Shown here piece after piece: positions 48,024 through 58,158 of a DNA stretch of 64,000 nucleotides. Origin of the DNA: Cryptomeria japonica (lineage: Eukaryota > Streptophyta > Pinopsida > Cupressales > Cupressaceae); the NCBI RefSeq assembly GCF_030272615.1, contig NC_081411.1, positions 41,717,140 through 41,781,139 on the forward strand. Direction: 5' to 3'. Both the position numbers and the translations under genes were made by a program. The notes under the pieces were generated by a model that did no database searches, was not told the DNA's origin, and saw nothing but the letters and a program-made list of their open reading frames with translations. Position 1 is the stretch's first letter. Every line of letters begins with the position of its first letter.

Positions 48024-48123
48024 AGTGTGTCTTAGTTTTGTAAGTCTATCAGGTGTTGTTTCTCCTTGGTAGTAAGTCTAAAACATTGTAATAATTTTAT
48101 TCATATTATTAGTTAGATTTTGT
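48024..48123 (+). repeat. Host-Copia 3' LTR, last surviving part
   Basis: Resumes after the GO-1b target duplication and matches 18470-18570 (CAGGTGTTGTTTCTCCTTGG). Similarity stops near 48120, before the GTGGTTTTTCCCC block, so the LTR end is missing. Confidence 0.7.
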
Positions 48124-48980
48124 AAGGGTGAAAATTAATGTTTTCACCACTAGATATAATAAAACTACTAATTTTGGTTAGGGACCAATTACTTTATGAA
48201 AAGATAGAAATTTGATAGATCTAAACCTAATAGATTTAGATTCTAATTAGATTACAAGGGTTTTAGATGTTCATCTTATTTCTCTTGAGTTGAATTTGAT
48301 TTGAATTTGTTGAAGATGTTGAAATTAGGGTAAATGTGTTTAAACTAAAGCAATTATGCATAACAGTGAGTTGTAGTCATCAAATAGAGTCAAAAACCTA
48401 GAACTAAGCAATATATGAGTGTTTAGATCCATTCCTAAAGGGTTGAACTGAACTATCAATCACTCTGGTTCTCCAAACTTTTTGTTGTCCAAAAAGGAAC
48501 CTATTCATCTCTACTAATAATGTTGATCTTGAAAATTACAGCTCTATACCTATTCTTGCACATAGTAGAGAGGGAAAAATAGTTAGAAATAGATGTTTGC
48601 CTAAGTCAAGCCCTAGTTTAGGAATTAACCTTGAATGAAATAATGCAAATACTGAAATAAATAATGGAAAGATATGCCTCATATCTGCAATTATTGGTGA
48701 TGATGTTTTGCTTCTTGAATGCAATCATATATGTTGTATGATATAGCATGAACATGATAAACCCCTAATCACACACACATGTTTTCATATGAATGATGTA
48801 CTTTTGCTCCATAATGGTTGAATGAAGAATATGCAGCCTTGTATATATTTTTAATAATGAAGAATTTGTTGTAGCAAGATTTCTAACATTATAGTGATGG
48901 GAGGATTTCGTAAGAAAAATGATAAACCGGATTTGAAGCAATTATATAATATGCAACTACCAAAATTATAGAAATATTAC
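48124..48980. other. Non-coding stretch; first intron or 3' flank of the TIR gene
   Basis: No ORF of note. On the minus strand it follows the splice donor of the TIR exon. 48600-48680 (AGTTTAGGAATTAACCTTG) weakly resembles the reverse Gyp-M LTR near 36155-36190, so an old diverged LTR may be present. Confidence 0.5.
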
Positions 48981-49513
48981 CTGCTAAATTCTTCCCTAGC
49001 GGTAAATGAAAGACATTGAAGGGCTTCCTTCCATATGTTAAGCTTCTCTAGGTATCTATCCTTCTCTTCATATTTAATGAATGCCTCCATGTATACTCCC
49101 TTCTCAATATGGTTAAGTTCCCATGGCTTCACTTGATAAAACACGGGTTTAATTTTGGTCGTACTTTCTAACATGAGAACTAGCTCATCCAAACACCAAG
49201 ATGACTTTGAATATCTTTTGGAAAAGATGGCTATGTGTACCTTAGCAGAGTAGATGGCAGTTTCAATGATATATGGAAATGAATTTCCTAGCCCCTTTTC
49301 TTGGGACTCAAGAAACACCTCTATTCTCAACTGCTGAAGAGAATTGTATGGCTGAGTAGCTAAAGTTCCTTTGACATCAGGACCTCTATGGTTGATGAAC
49401 ACATCAAACAATTTTGATGATTCACAAACTTTCCTTCTTTTGCCACCAGGTTCCATTGTAGAGAAAGCATTAAATTCTTGATTTTGCTGGTGAGATGAAG
49501 AAGAAGATGCCAT
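48981..49513 (-). CDS. TIR-domain exon of a TIR-NBS-LRR-type resistance gene (partial)
   Basis: Starts at MASSSSSHQQNQE (a Met 8 codons upstream at 49537 is also in frame; MASSSSS is the typical start). A polar leader with GGKRRKV precedes the TIR domain from about residue 35: LFDVFINHRGPDVKGTLA (TIR-1), FLESQEKGLGNSFPYIIETA, VHIAIFSKRYSKSSWCLDEL (TIR-3, with the Glu of the NAD-cleaving site in CLDEL), and PVFYQVKPWEL (TIR-4). The exon ends EEFSR at AGCAG|GTAATATTTC, a good donor, which fits the usual TIR-only first exon. TIR domains of plants cleave NAD+ to signal cell death. No NB-ARC or LRR lies downstream within the window; the next 48 kb is transposons. It is either a gene with a very long intron, a TIR-only gene, or a truncated relic. 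The exon itself has no stop. Confidence 0.85.
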
Positions 49514-50255
49514 TGATTGCAATTCAAACCCTAACAACCCATTTAAATTTAGAAAGAAAGAGTAGAATGAATGTGATTTATGATGGGAATTATAGTTTAT
49601 GTGGGAGAGCAGAGGTACGGTGAATTAAGTAGATCATTGCACAGGTGGATAAAGTATTTTCCTCATTGTTTCATCAAGAAAACGAGGAGCAACAAAAACA
49701 CTTGGAGATTACCCAAGGTGCTGATCTGGACAAAGAAAAAGGTAGATTTAGTCATTTCTAGACACATGCAAGGCTGAAACAAAGCAAAGGTAAACATGTA
49801 GAAATTAGAGGGAAAAGAGAAGGAAAATGCACTCAAAGTAGACATGAATGGAGGTAGGATTCGATTTGGTTTACAGAGTGATTATCCTATTGGCCACTTG
49901 TAAATTTTAAAGAATGTCGATGCGTGGTTGAGGCATCCAAAAAAGTGATGGACAGTGTTGGTGTGTGTTGACTGCAATACTGCCCAGCGACTGGGCCCTC
50001 TCCTTTATTCAACATAGATTTTTTTTTTTAAGTTCCAGCCATGTCGAGGGATTGAGCTTAAACAGTGATTAAACTAAGCCCGATTAGGTAACCAAAATTT
50101 AGTTTTTTTCAGATTTATTTTTTCATGAAATATGATGTGTTTTTTTGAATTACAATTCATGAAACATAAGGCAATAAGTTTGATTTGAAACTGGGAGTTG
50201 AATCGTGATAGCAATATCATAATTTGACTTGTCGTGGAAAATAACTCATACTTAC
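49514..50255. other. Upstream region of the TIR exon, no other gene
   Basis: No convincing ORF. A clear TATA box was not identified at a set distance. 50155-50255 is similar to 58447-58548 on the other side of Gyp-M. Confidence 0.5.
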
Positions 50256-51566
50256 TGTAGCGTCCTAAAATTGCGACACTTGCAATTTCGACTGCATTTC
50301 GGTCTTCACGATGGTGACGCAACACGAAACCTGAATGGAGACCCCGAAACATGTCTACGACACCAAAAACTGCATTTTTCAAGCACCCTGGCCTGAACCT
50401 CCTTTGCACCCTGCTGTCCCGGGAGGTGGGACCAGAGCGCCCAGCGCCCTAGTCCTTCAGGACCAGGGCGCCCAACACCCTAGTCCTTCAGGACCAGGAC
50501 ACCTAGCGCCCTGGTCCCCCAGGACCATGGCACCCAACGCCCTGGTCCCTGGCCCTATTTTGGGCCCGGTTTCCTATGGGGTCTCGGGTCTTTTTGTTTG
50601 CAAATTGGAAATTATATTTCCTAGTCGGCCTAAAGTTGGGAAAATCAGTCTATCAGCCCTAATTGACAAGTATATAAACTACATTTTCTCTCTCATTTTG
50701 GGGTAGAGGATGAACATATGTGGAAACGATATTCAAGCATTCAAGCATTCAAGCATTCAAACATTCCTTCAAGCTATTGATCATTCTAAGTCTCCATTCA
50801 AGGCTAAGTGTTGCATTCAAGACAAGGATTCAACCATTGAAGAGGAGATCACTTACTACATGCTACATACTACATACAACATACAACAAACAACAACATC
50901 TATACCTTCGCACATAAGGATACAAACATCCTTACAACAAGGTATTAGTACTTGTTTTACATTATAGTCATTTACATTTACAGCATTTCTCATTTCTTGG
51001 TTAATTCCAAAACCGGGGTTTGACCTAAAGGCAAACCCCTAATCCCTAACCCCCCAATCGTCTTCGCTTTTTTGTGTGTAGGTTGCAGGTACGCAACTGA
51101 AATTGAAGATCTGGAATCCTTGTGCAGAGACGAACAGATCCCCCTTCGTTTCGCGGATTTTTCGGAGGACCGTGTGCACGTCGGGCGCCATCGTCCCGTC
51201 AACTTTTGCTCAAATTTGCAGGACAGCGCCGTATCGACATTTTACTGCTAATTCCAGGTCCGCAGCTTCATCCTATATCCCTATCTCAGTTTATAAGCGA
51301 ATCTTTCTCACTTTCTATGTATTCCTAGCCTAATCATTCTATGCACATTCTTTACAAAAGAGGGTAGCCTTGCTGTCTTAATCCTTGAAACGCATTTAGC
51401 ATCCAATCTTGCCTTGTGTGGGATTGGATCTTGTGGGTTTCAACCCCTCTTTTGAATGTAAAGTCTCCCAAGTGAAAACCATCAACCCTAACGACCTCCC
51501 TTCTCTCTCCTTGGAGTTGGAAGAGGGGAGAGCAACTAGGGTTCGATCGCGATTTTCTGCTTTACA
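50256..51566 (+). repeat. Gyp-M 5' LTR
   Basis: 1311 bp, TGTAGCGTCC to GCTTTACA. It is 93 bp longer than the 3' LTR, equal to three extra 31-bp minisatellite units at about 50430-50550. CATTCAAG repeats (50732-50765) and TACATACTACATACAACATA words follow. Confidence 0.93.
50428..50556 (+). repeat. 31-bp palindromic minisatellite in the Gyp-M LTR
   Basis: About four units of the type GGACCAGGGCGCCCAG plus CGCCCTAGTCCTTCA. In the consensus GGACCAGGGCGC and GCGCCCTGGTCC form perfect 12-bp arms around CCA. The 3' LTR has one unit (about 57110-57140), and the solo LTR has one (about 36610-36640). Confidence 0.85.
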
Positions 51567-51569
51567 TTT

Positions 51570-51581
51570 TGGTGAACCCGA
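51570..51581 (+). promoter_or_regulatory. Gyp-M primer-binding site (tRNA not assigned)
   Basis: TGGTGAACCCGA, three bases after the LTR. The tRNA cannot be assigned from memory. Confidence 0.55.
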
Positions 51582-52747
51582 TGTGAACATCCTTTCTGAT
51601 TATTCATGGTTAGATTTGAAAATTGGATTCCTTGATTACATTTCCATGTTTGATCTTTTGCAAAATTTTAGAGGTTAATTGCATAAAAACCCTAAAATTT
51701 CTTTTTAGTAATTGTACTTGTGAAATATTTAATTGTTAATGCTTGTTTCAGATCTGCCCTTCTATTACAAATTATCAATTCATATTTGTGCTTTAATTTT
51801 GAAAATTAAGTGGTTAAGTGTCAAAACCCTAATTTTTGAAACCCTCTTGATTCAACCTTTGTCCAACAATTTCACTGATCAAAACATCTCCAAATCAGCT
51901 GTAACTTTGGATTCCGCAATAAAATCACAATATCTTTCATCCCTGAAAATTTGGAAAAAAATTGCGAGGACCGTGTGCACTCCGACCGCCATCGTCCCCG
52001 ACATTTTTTCCAAAATTTCGGGAGCTAGATCTTACTGTATTTTTTTGCTAAAATCCAGAATTTTGGCTGATTTTATCAAATCTAACACTTTCAAAATTAC
52101 AGTCAAAGTTGGTCTTGTGATCTCTTGGTTTAGGGCTTCTAATCATTCAAAAATCATCGAAATTGAAATTTTGTGTCAAAATTGTGTTCTTACTGTCCTA
52201 AATTTGAAAAGTGTGTTTGCATTCATTCAAAATTTCAGTGCTTTATTCAAATTCTTGCAATTTGTGACTTTTGAAATTAAGTGCTTAATTACAACAACTT
52301 TGATTTCCACTTTCGAAATTGAATTTTGCGTGAAATTGAGTCAATTTTTAAATTTCAAAACTTGCATTGCTTTTGGTATTCCCTCTAAAATCATAAAATT
52401 CAAAATTTCAGTTTCCCTCTCTTTTTCAAATTTCAAAATTTTGCATTTTTTGACAATCTTGGTAGGATTCAATTTTGAGATTGCAACTTTAATTTGGCCT
52501 ATCTATAGATCGTAAAATCACTCAATTTTTTCAGATTAGCTTTAAAATCATCATAACTTTCATCCCTGCAAATTTCAAAAAAAGTTGCCGGGACCGTGTG
52601 CACTCCGAGCGCCACGGTCCCTGACATTTTTTCTGAAATTTCGGGAGATTGTCGTGATTGCATTTAACAGCCTAAATCTAGAAGATTGGCTGATTTTACT
52701 GAAAATTGCTACCTCTAAATTCAAAATTTTCTTTCCCTCTCTAGTGC
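51582..52747 (+). other. Gyp-M leader
   Basis: T-rich untranslated leader. A GC-rich word, GGACCGTGTGCACTCCGA followed by CGCCA(T/C)(C/G)GTCCC, occurs at about 51969 and 52590, each followed by TTTTTTC and AAATTTCGGGAG. The same word occurs in the LTR at about 51168. An open frame across 51733-52515 has no recognisable domain and is probably chance. Confidence 0.65.
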
Positions 52748-55700
52748 ATGAGTTTTACAACAATAAGCCCTACTTACACCATTCCCGTTAGACGAAGCCG
52801 TAGAATTAAGTCTTTCCGAGGTTTAATTACTGAGGAGATGGAACCTAATTTGAATAGCCTTTTTAACGAGGACATGGGTAATTCCTCTAATCCTCCTAAT
52901 GATGAAGAAGCTCTTCATGAGGTTTCTGTAGAACAACTTGCGAAATTGGATAGTCAATTTGATGATTTTCAACAATGGATGTCTCAAGAATACCCCGATA
53001 GTCAAGCTCTTCCTTTAATTGAGGGTCTAAAACATATGCTTCAAAGTGATAAGAATGGAATTGATATTTTGCGTGGTATTGCACACATTGTGGATTCGAA
53101 TGTGATGCCTATGAAGAGTTGTGCTGAAACTTTAGGTTATACACAACCTCCTACTCAAGTTAATCATTCTATTCCTTTGACAACTTCTATTGCTAGCATA
53201 CCTACCTTTACATCAAATATAATGGCTACTTCTATACAAGACATTCCTCCTGTGATCACCAGTCATGGGGGCAATCCTCCTTCTTCAATTAACCCTATTC
53301 CTTCATTCAATCGAACTTCTTCATTCATCCCTTCAATGAGTGTTCCTATTACATCTCCACAAATGAACATGACGCAAGGGGGCAATTCATTTAACCATTC
53401 CATTCCTCCTTGTAGTGTTCCTCCTGTCCAATCATCTCCTCTGATTAATTATCATAGAGTCCCACCACCTTACTCTCTACCTTCTTTCAATAACATAACA
53501 CCTCCATCTCAATCTAACACGTCTAATATGAATTCTTTGACTGAAGCGACCATTAACAATCTTGCACAAACTGTCTCTTCCTTACAACAACAAATTGCCT
53601 CTATGAATCAATCTAAGTTTAGTGTGCCCACATTTGATGTTACGAGCCCACTTTCTCTTGACATTGTTTGAGCTATCCCCCCTAAACATGTTGAAATCCC
53701 GCATTTGGAGCTCTATAATGGTAAAGGAGATCCTCTAACACATGTTAAGACTTTTCAAACAATATGTACCGATTTTTCTTATGACCAAAGGTTGCTTGCA
53801 AAATTGTTTACTAGAACATTAAGAGATAAAGCCCTACAATGGTATTGCTCGTTGCCTTCTTATTCTATTACTTCTTTTGAACAACTTGCAAATGCTTTCA
53901 TTCAACAATTTCAAAACAATATAAGTCCTAAAGTTACTTTGATTGATTTAATGCATTGTAAACAAGGTGTTAAAGAAAAAGTGACTAATTTCATTGGTAG
54001 ATATAAGCATTTGTATGCTCAAATTTCTTTTCCAGTGCCCGACAATGATATTCAAAGAATCTTAATTTCTAATTTACAAAAAGATATTTGAGACAAACTT
54101 CTATTTTCTGAGTTTACTTCTTTCCAACAGTTGTGTGCAACTCTTCACAATTATCAATTGACTGTGAGTCAAATGGAACAATCACATCCTATGGCTCCGA
54201 GTGATAAGGGTGATAGCATTCAACAACCATTTGGGAAGTTTAAACCGAACAGAGATTCCATCAAATTCAATGAAAACATCATCAACAACAATGTGAATGC
54301 AGCATCAAGTGTGCCTCCTATTTCTAAATTTTTCAAGAAAGAAAGAAAGTATACTCCTTTGAATGAATCATTGCATAGTATTATGAATAAGTTATTGGAA
54401 CAAAATGTGCTTACTCTTCCTCCTATAAGGCAAATAGATCCTGCAAAGATTACTTCACCTTATTTTGATAACAAAGCTTTTTGTCAATTTCATCATCAGC
54501 CTGGGCATGATACTGAAAAATGTTTTTCTTTAAAGGGTAAAATTCAAGATTTGATTGATAATAATACTATCTCTGTTTCTGGAGTGAATGATAAAGGCAA
54601 TACATCTGTAGCTCCTCCTAACCAAAATCTTCAGATTTTTACTGATCCATTACCTTCCCATACCTCTAATGCGATTGAGGCTAATGACAACTCTCTCTCA
54701 TCTGATGGTCTTGTGTCTATGACTCTGAATGTGATTAACTTTGTAGAGCAGCAAGAAAACCCTAAAGAACCTTCCATTACATTTAATTCTAGTGAAACTA
54801 TCAGGGCACCCGATGGTCCTTTATACATAGTTGCAAAAGTCAAGAATACACCTTGCCGTGGAGTGCTTATTGATCCTTCGTGCATGGTTAATGTTATTAC
54901 TGAAGAATTTCTTTTTACTTTGCAATTGAATCAAGTGATCTATGACAAAACAGATGTGGTTGTGAAATTATTTGATGCATTTTCTTCTCCTGCAATTGGT
55001 TCTATTACATTACCTATTGAAGTTCATAACAAATCCCTTGATGTGAGCTTTTCTATTATTCCTTCATCTGAACAATTTCGTGTGAAGCTTGGCTATCCTT
55101 GGCTATCTTCCATGAAAGCTATTGCTTCTCCTATTCATAAGTGTTTGAAATTTCCCCATAATGGTGAAGTTGTTACTGTCAATCATAGTCTCTTTAAACC
55201 AGCTGAAAGAACTTCTAGTGTTCCTATTGATTACTTTTGGCCTAAACAATTCCAATCTCTTCCTCCGTGAAGTGATCATCTTTTCAAATCTTATCAAAAG
55301 TGGAAAACAGATATGATCCTATCTCTAAGTGAACCTAGAACACCCAAACTTGATATTCCTATTGTTCTTGAGAAGGAAGTTCTTCCTTTGAAAGATAAAA
55401 CTAATGTCTTTCCTCAAGAAGATTCTCAACCCATCCCTATGGATGTGACTATGTCTATGCCAAATAAACCTTCTAAGAGTAGACCTATACCTCCTCATCA
55501 TGATGGACTTGGTCTTCTTCCTAAACCAAAAATTCCTCCTTTATATGGAGCAATTCCTCCTCCTTCCTTTTATAGAGAGAAGAGACCTTCTTCTTCTCCT
55601 ATTATCCAGCCTAAGAGACCACAACCTAAACACCCAAGTGATAAGGATGAGAACATTCCTCCTCCTCAATCTTCTCCACTTCCTACTAAGACTAGATGAA

Positions 55701-56191
55701 ATCGTTCTACACGTGAACGCCGACGAAAGCGTCATCTTAGGGCTCAAGCAGCTGCTTCTCAAACTTTGCAATCTCCAAAAACACCTTCAACAAGCATTAT
55801 TCCATTTTCTCCTCAGCCAGAAATTGAGCCTAAATCTCCTAAACATAAGATGCATGATGGTATTGATCCTGTGCGAGTTAAAGATCCTATTTTTATAAAT
55901 CTTGATGATGCTATAGATGAAAATGTTATTCATGATGAAAATGTTACTCCTCTTGCTTCTGATAGTGAATATGAACTTGTTGATGTTGATAACCATTTAT
56001 CTAATGAATTTTCTAAAGCACTTATCCTAGCTCCTAGACAACAACAATGTGGCTTGGAACATGAACATAGCCCTTGTTTGGATTTTTTGATAGCTCCATC
56101 TGCTGTGTTGGATGTTCCTCCTCTAGCATGTTCCCTGCCTTCCCGAAACATTGATCAGCAAGATCAGGGGGTAGATGACGTGCTAGACTAG
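52748..56191 (+). pseudogene. Gyp-M Gag and protease-like ORF, one frame with four TGA stops
   Basis: One frame of 1,148 codons from MSFTTISPTYTIPVRRSRR to TAG 56189-56191, with no shift and only four internal stops, all TGA (53669, 54089, 55268, 55697). The N-terminal region is Pro/Ser-rich. Gag at about 53700-54090: LYNGKGDPLTHVKTF, LRDKALQWYCSLP, FIGRYKHLYAQIS. Then RKYTPLNESLHSIMNKL and a zinc-binding-like C-x2-H motif (FCQFHHQPGHDTEKC), as in Gyp-P. Protease-like region at about 54820-55240: VLIDPSCMVNVI (Asp kept, DSG replaced by DPS) and KLGYPWLSSM. The C-terminal third is Pro-rich, then acidic (DDAIDENVIHDENV), of unknown role. No polymerase motifs. It probably relied on enzymes of a related gypsy element. 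Confidence 0.88.
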
Positions 56192-56920
56192 TTACATTAG
56201 CATAGCAGATTCTCTCCTCCTCTCTTTTGTTACTTCTTCTATGTGTTATTCTCATTCTTCTATTTGTTGTCCTTAGTGTTGTCTACTTGAGGACGATGCA
56301 AAGCATTGCGACCTCTTTTGGTCTCTCTCATGTTGACTCAAAAGACACATGTGTTCCCTTCTTCTAGGTGACCTTCCTTGATTGGGGAATGAAGAACAAT
56401 TATGCATACATACATATGATATATATACATGACTTATCATACAGCATACTGACCTCGAGGAAACCGAAGTCACCTTGTGCTTTGTGTTTTGTGTCTATTA
56501 TCCTTGGGTTTATCTCACACTTGGGGGATAAATCTTTGTGATAACGTGCTCCTTTCCTTTCTCATTTCTTATGTGTATCACTATGTTAAAACAATCACCC
56601 CCATTGAGGCGTGTGCAATCGCTTTAACGTAGGGGGGCATACACCCTATCTATCCTTTCAAGATACTTGAAAATTTCTTGGCGAACTTAGCTTTGCCTTG
56701 AAAATTTTTGGTATTTCTTTTGCATGACTCATAGTGAGGGAACCTTACTATTGACAGTCATGGTTCTCCCTCGTGATCTTCCCTTTTACTTTGTCAATTG
56801 AAGTCGTAAGATCCTTAGTCCACTGGGGGCTTGGTGTATCTTGCCTCCTTGACGTGGTGAAAGTCTTTCAATGTTGTTTCCTTGTACTTTACCAGAAGTA
56901 TGAGCATACATACTCCCGCT
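56192..56920 (+). other. Gyp-M 3' non-coding region
   Basis: No ORF. Contains ACTTGAGGACGATGCAA (about 56285) and ACTTGGGGGATAAA (about 56519), purine-rich words of a kind found in the 3' regions of plant gypsy elements. Confidence 0.65.
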
Positions 56921-56935
56921 AAAGTGGGGGCTAAA
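56921..56935 (+). promoter_or_regulatory. Gyp-M polypurine tract
   Basis: AAAGTGGGGGCTAAA directly before the 3' LTR. Confidence 0.8.
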
Positions 56936-58153
56936 TGTAGTGTCCTAAAATTGCGACACTTGCAATTTCGACTGCTTTTCGGTCTTCACGACGGCGACGC
57001 AACATGGAACCTGAATGGAGACCCCAAAACTTGTCTACGACACCAAAAACTGCATTTTTCAAGCACCCTGGCCTGAACCTCCTTTGCACCCTGCTGTCCC
57101 GGGAGGTGGCACCAGGGCGCCCAGTGCCCTGGTCCCTGGCCCTATTTTGGGCCCGGTTTCCTATGGGGTCTCGGGTCTTTTTGTTTGCAAATTGGAAATT
57201 ATCTTTCCTGGTCGGCCTAAGGTCGGGAAAATCAGTCTATCAGCCCTAATTGACAAGTATATAAACTACATTTTCTCTCTCATTTTGGGGTAGAGGATGA
57301 ACATATGTGGAAACGATATTCAAGCATTCAAGCATTCAAGCATTCAAACATTCCTTCAAGCTATTGATCATTCTAAGTCTCCATTCAAGGCTAAGTGTTG
57401 CATTCAAGACAAGGATTCAACCATTAAAGAGGAGATCACTTACTACATGCTACATACTACATACAACATACAACAAACAACAACATCTATACCTTCGCAC
57501 ATAAGGATACAAACATCCTTACAACAAGGTATTAGTACTTGTTTTACATTACAGTCATTTACATTTACAACATTTCTCATTTCTTGGTTAATTCCAAAAC
57601 CGGGGTTTGACCTAAAGGCAAACCCCTAATCCCTAACCCCCCAATCGTCTTCACTTTTCTGTGTGTAGGTTGCAGGTACGCAACTGAAATTGAAGATCTG
57701 GAATCCTTGTGCAAATATGAACAGATCCCCCTTCATTTTGCGGATTTTTCGGAGGACTGTGTGCACGCCGGGCGCCATCGTCCTGTCAACTTTTGCTCAA
57801 ATTTGCAGGACAACGTCGTATCGACATTTTACTGCTAATTCCAGGTCCGCAGCTTCATCCTATATCCCTATCTCAGTTTATAAGCGAATCTTTCTCACTT
57901 TCTATGTATTCCTAGCCTAATCATTCTATGCACATTCTTTACAAAAGAGGGTAGCCTTGCTGTCTTAATCCTTGAAACGCATTTAGCATCCAATCTTGCC
58001 TTGTGTGGGATTGGATCTTGTGGGTTTCAACCCCTCTTTTGAATGTAAAGTCTCCCAAGTGAAAACCATCAACCCTAACGACCTCCCTTCTCTCTCCTTG
58101 GAGTTGGAAGAGGGGAGAGCAACTAGGGTTCGATCGCGATTTTCCGCTTTACA
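56936..58153 (+). repeat. Gyp-M 3' LTR
   Basis: 1218 bp, partner of 50256-51566. Differences are mostly C/T and G/A changes at CG sites, apart from the minisatellite copy number. Confidence 0.93.
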
Positions 58154-58158
58154 CTTAC

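Larger units (their letters stand above)
1..48123 (+). mobile_element. Host-Copia: ancient Ty1/copia element, heavily nested
   Basis: This is the base layer of the first 48 kb. Its own sequence survives as 1-69, 18319-22958, 30259-30794, about 41998-43047 and 48024-48123, roughly 6.4 kb in all; the rest is later insertions. The order is 5' LTR, primer-binding site, gag, protease, integrase, reverse transcriptase, RNase H, 3' LTR, which is the Ty1/copia order. The 5' end lies before the window. The 3' LTR stops matching the 5' LTR at about 48123, so its right end appears lost. The coding region carries many stops and shifts and is not functional. Continuity across the insertions is shown by target duplications and by matching LTR sequence on both sides (for example 1-69 matches about 42819-42890). 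Confidence 0.8.
50256..58153 (+). mobile_element. Gyp-M: non-autonomous gypsy-type element with Gag and protease-like region only
   Basis: 7898 bp, LTRs 50256-51566 and 56936-58153, with an identical duplication CTTAC (50251-50255, 58154-58158). One long Gag/protease-like ORF, and no reverse transcriptase, RNase H or integrase. The Gag resembles that of Gyp-P in order and motifs. A solo LTR of the family is at 35610-36809. Confidence 0.93.

Noticed and set aside
48540-48720. A minus-strand 62-codon frame as a second exon of the TIR gene
   Set aside because: No NB-ARC motif (no P-loop GxxGxGK) and the stretch resembles an old LTR.
50335-50967. Open frames across the Gyp-M LTR, repeated at 57015-57629
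   Set aside because: They lie wholly inside LTRs, differ in frame between copies because of minisatellite length, and match no protein.
51733-52515. A 260-codon open frame in the Gyp-M leader
   Set aside because: The sequence is low-complexity Phe/Ile/Lys/Ser from T-rich DNA, has no domain, and lies where gypsy leaders are untranslated.
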